From: Larkinella punicea
Lineage (GTDB): Bacteria; Bacteroidota; Bacteroidia; Cytophagales; Spirosomataceae
DNA: 64,000 nucleotides
Assembly (NCBI RefSeq): GCF_003334855.1
Contig: NZ_QOWE01000005.1
Location: 1-64,000, forward strand
Reading direction: 5' to 3'
A program made the translations under genes and the position numbers. Below the pieces are notes generated by a model. The model was given only the letters and a program-made list of their open reading frames with translations, did no database searches and was not told where the DNA came from. Below are positions 63,850-64,000 of this stretch, piece by piece; the stretch's first letter is position 1, and each line of letters starts with the position of its first letter.

Positions 63850-64000
63850 TTATCGCACGATCCGGTATCGCTGCTGGATTCGCTGGCGAATACAGGTGCC
63901 GACGGCATACGAGAAGCTGAGCAGCCCAACGGTCCAGACCAGCCCCCAAACACTCAGATACGCCCATTTTCCGGTACTCACGGTGGTGAGTAGAGCCATC
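63850..64000 (-). CDS. Partial membrane protein at the right edge
   Basis: On the minus strand a frame runs in from the edge and stops at 63850-63852. The visible 49 residues include one hydrophobic helix (Y-L-S-V-W-G-L-V-W-T-V-G-L-L-S-F-S-Y-A-V) followed by a basic tail C-I-R-Q-R-I-Q-Q-R-Y-R-I-V-R, the usual end of an inner-membrane protein with a cytoplasmic C-terminus. An ATG at 63997-63999 could be the start, or the gene may continue outside the window. The family cannot be named. Confidence 0.45.
   Translation of the reverse strand, partial: MALLTTVSTGKWAYLSVWGLVWTVGLLSFSYAVGTCIRQRIQQRYRIVR

Overview
The window looks like chromosome of a Bacteroidota member, most likely order Cytophagales and close to Spirosoma or Larkinella. 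This is inferred from a SusC/SusD pair with FecR, type IX secretion (T9SS) C-terminal domains, the Bacteroidota promoter pattern TTG-N19-TAnnTTTG, typical lineage families (DUF2851, DUF6807, DUF6624, DUF4038, DUF1080) and few Shine-Dalgarno sites. No rRNA or tRNA gene and no CRISPR array was seen.

Left part (1-16 kb): the end of an ISL3-like transposase, a Crp/Fnr regulator, secreted and membrane hypotheticals, and an AraC-type regulator. Next comes a two-gene cassette that may be new: a cysteine-free 142-residue peptide with four tandem tetrads of the form R-[IF]-[WI]-[FV] (4679-5107), followed by a radical SAM/SPASM enzyme (5201-6337). I read this as a candidate RiPP pathway, possibly forming Trp-x-Arg cyclophanes. 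It is followed by a GH140-like hydrolase, a TsaC-like protein, a CCA-adding enzyme, a DUF892 protein, DUF2851, pyrF, rfbC and a CpsB-like PHP protein with an altered metal site.

Middle (17-28 kb): a minus-strand polysaccharide utilisation locus. FecR, SusC and SusD are followed by a sugar isomerase-like TIM barrel, a DUF1080 protein, a Gfo/Idh/MocA oxidoreductase and a DUF6807 protein. This set resembles the keto-intermediate (oxidise, eliminate or hydrolyse, reduce) glycan pathway known from Bacteroides. Two CAP-domain secreted paralogues, an acyl-CoA synthetase and a sugar nucleotidyltransferase follow.

34-40 kb: a phenylalanine/tyrosine catabolic run on the plus strand (hmgA, hpd, phhA, a marR gene, fahA) with no maleylacetoacetate isomerase in view. 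40-47 kb holds housekeeping and miscellaneous genes, including gamma-glutamyltransferase, an orphan ABC permease with a TTG start, an MpaB-like oxygenase and mnmE.

47.4-55 kb: an AT-richer type I restriction-modification island in the order hsdR, a DUF1016 nuclease remnant, hsdS, an ABC-ATPase gene, hsdM. The ATPase carries an R-x3-E...H arrangement matching PrrC-type anticodon nucleases, so this may be a restriction locus with a built-in tRNA-cutting back-up.

55-64 kb: a 1.35 kb structured non-coding stretch, a 1183-residue secreted protein with calcium-binding TSP3-type repeats, a T9SS-sorted companion, a membrane nucleotide-sugar dehydratase, a LuxR-type response regulator and a partial membrane protein.

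Between many genes lie long, often perfect inverted repeats (arms of 22-39 nt) with different but word-like sequences, plus a separate family bounded by CCCCTAAA/TTTAGGGG. Both are unusually frequent here.
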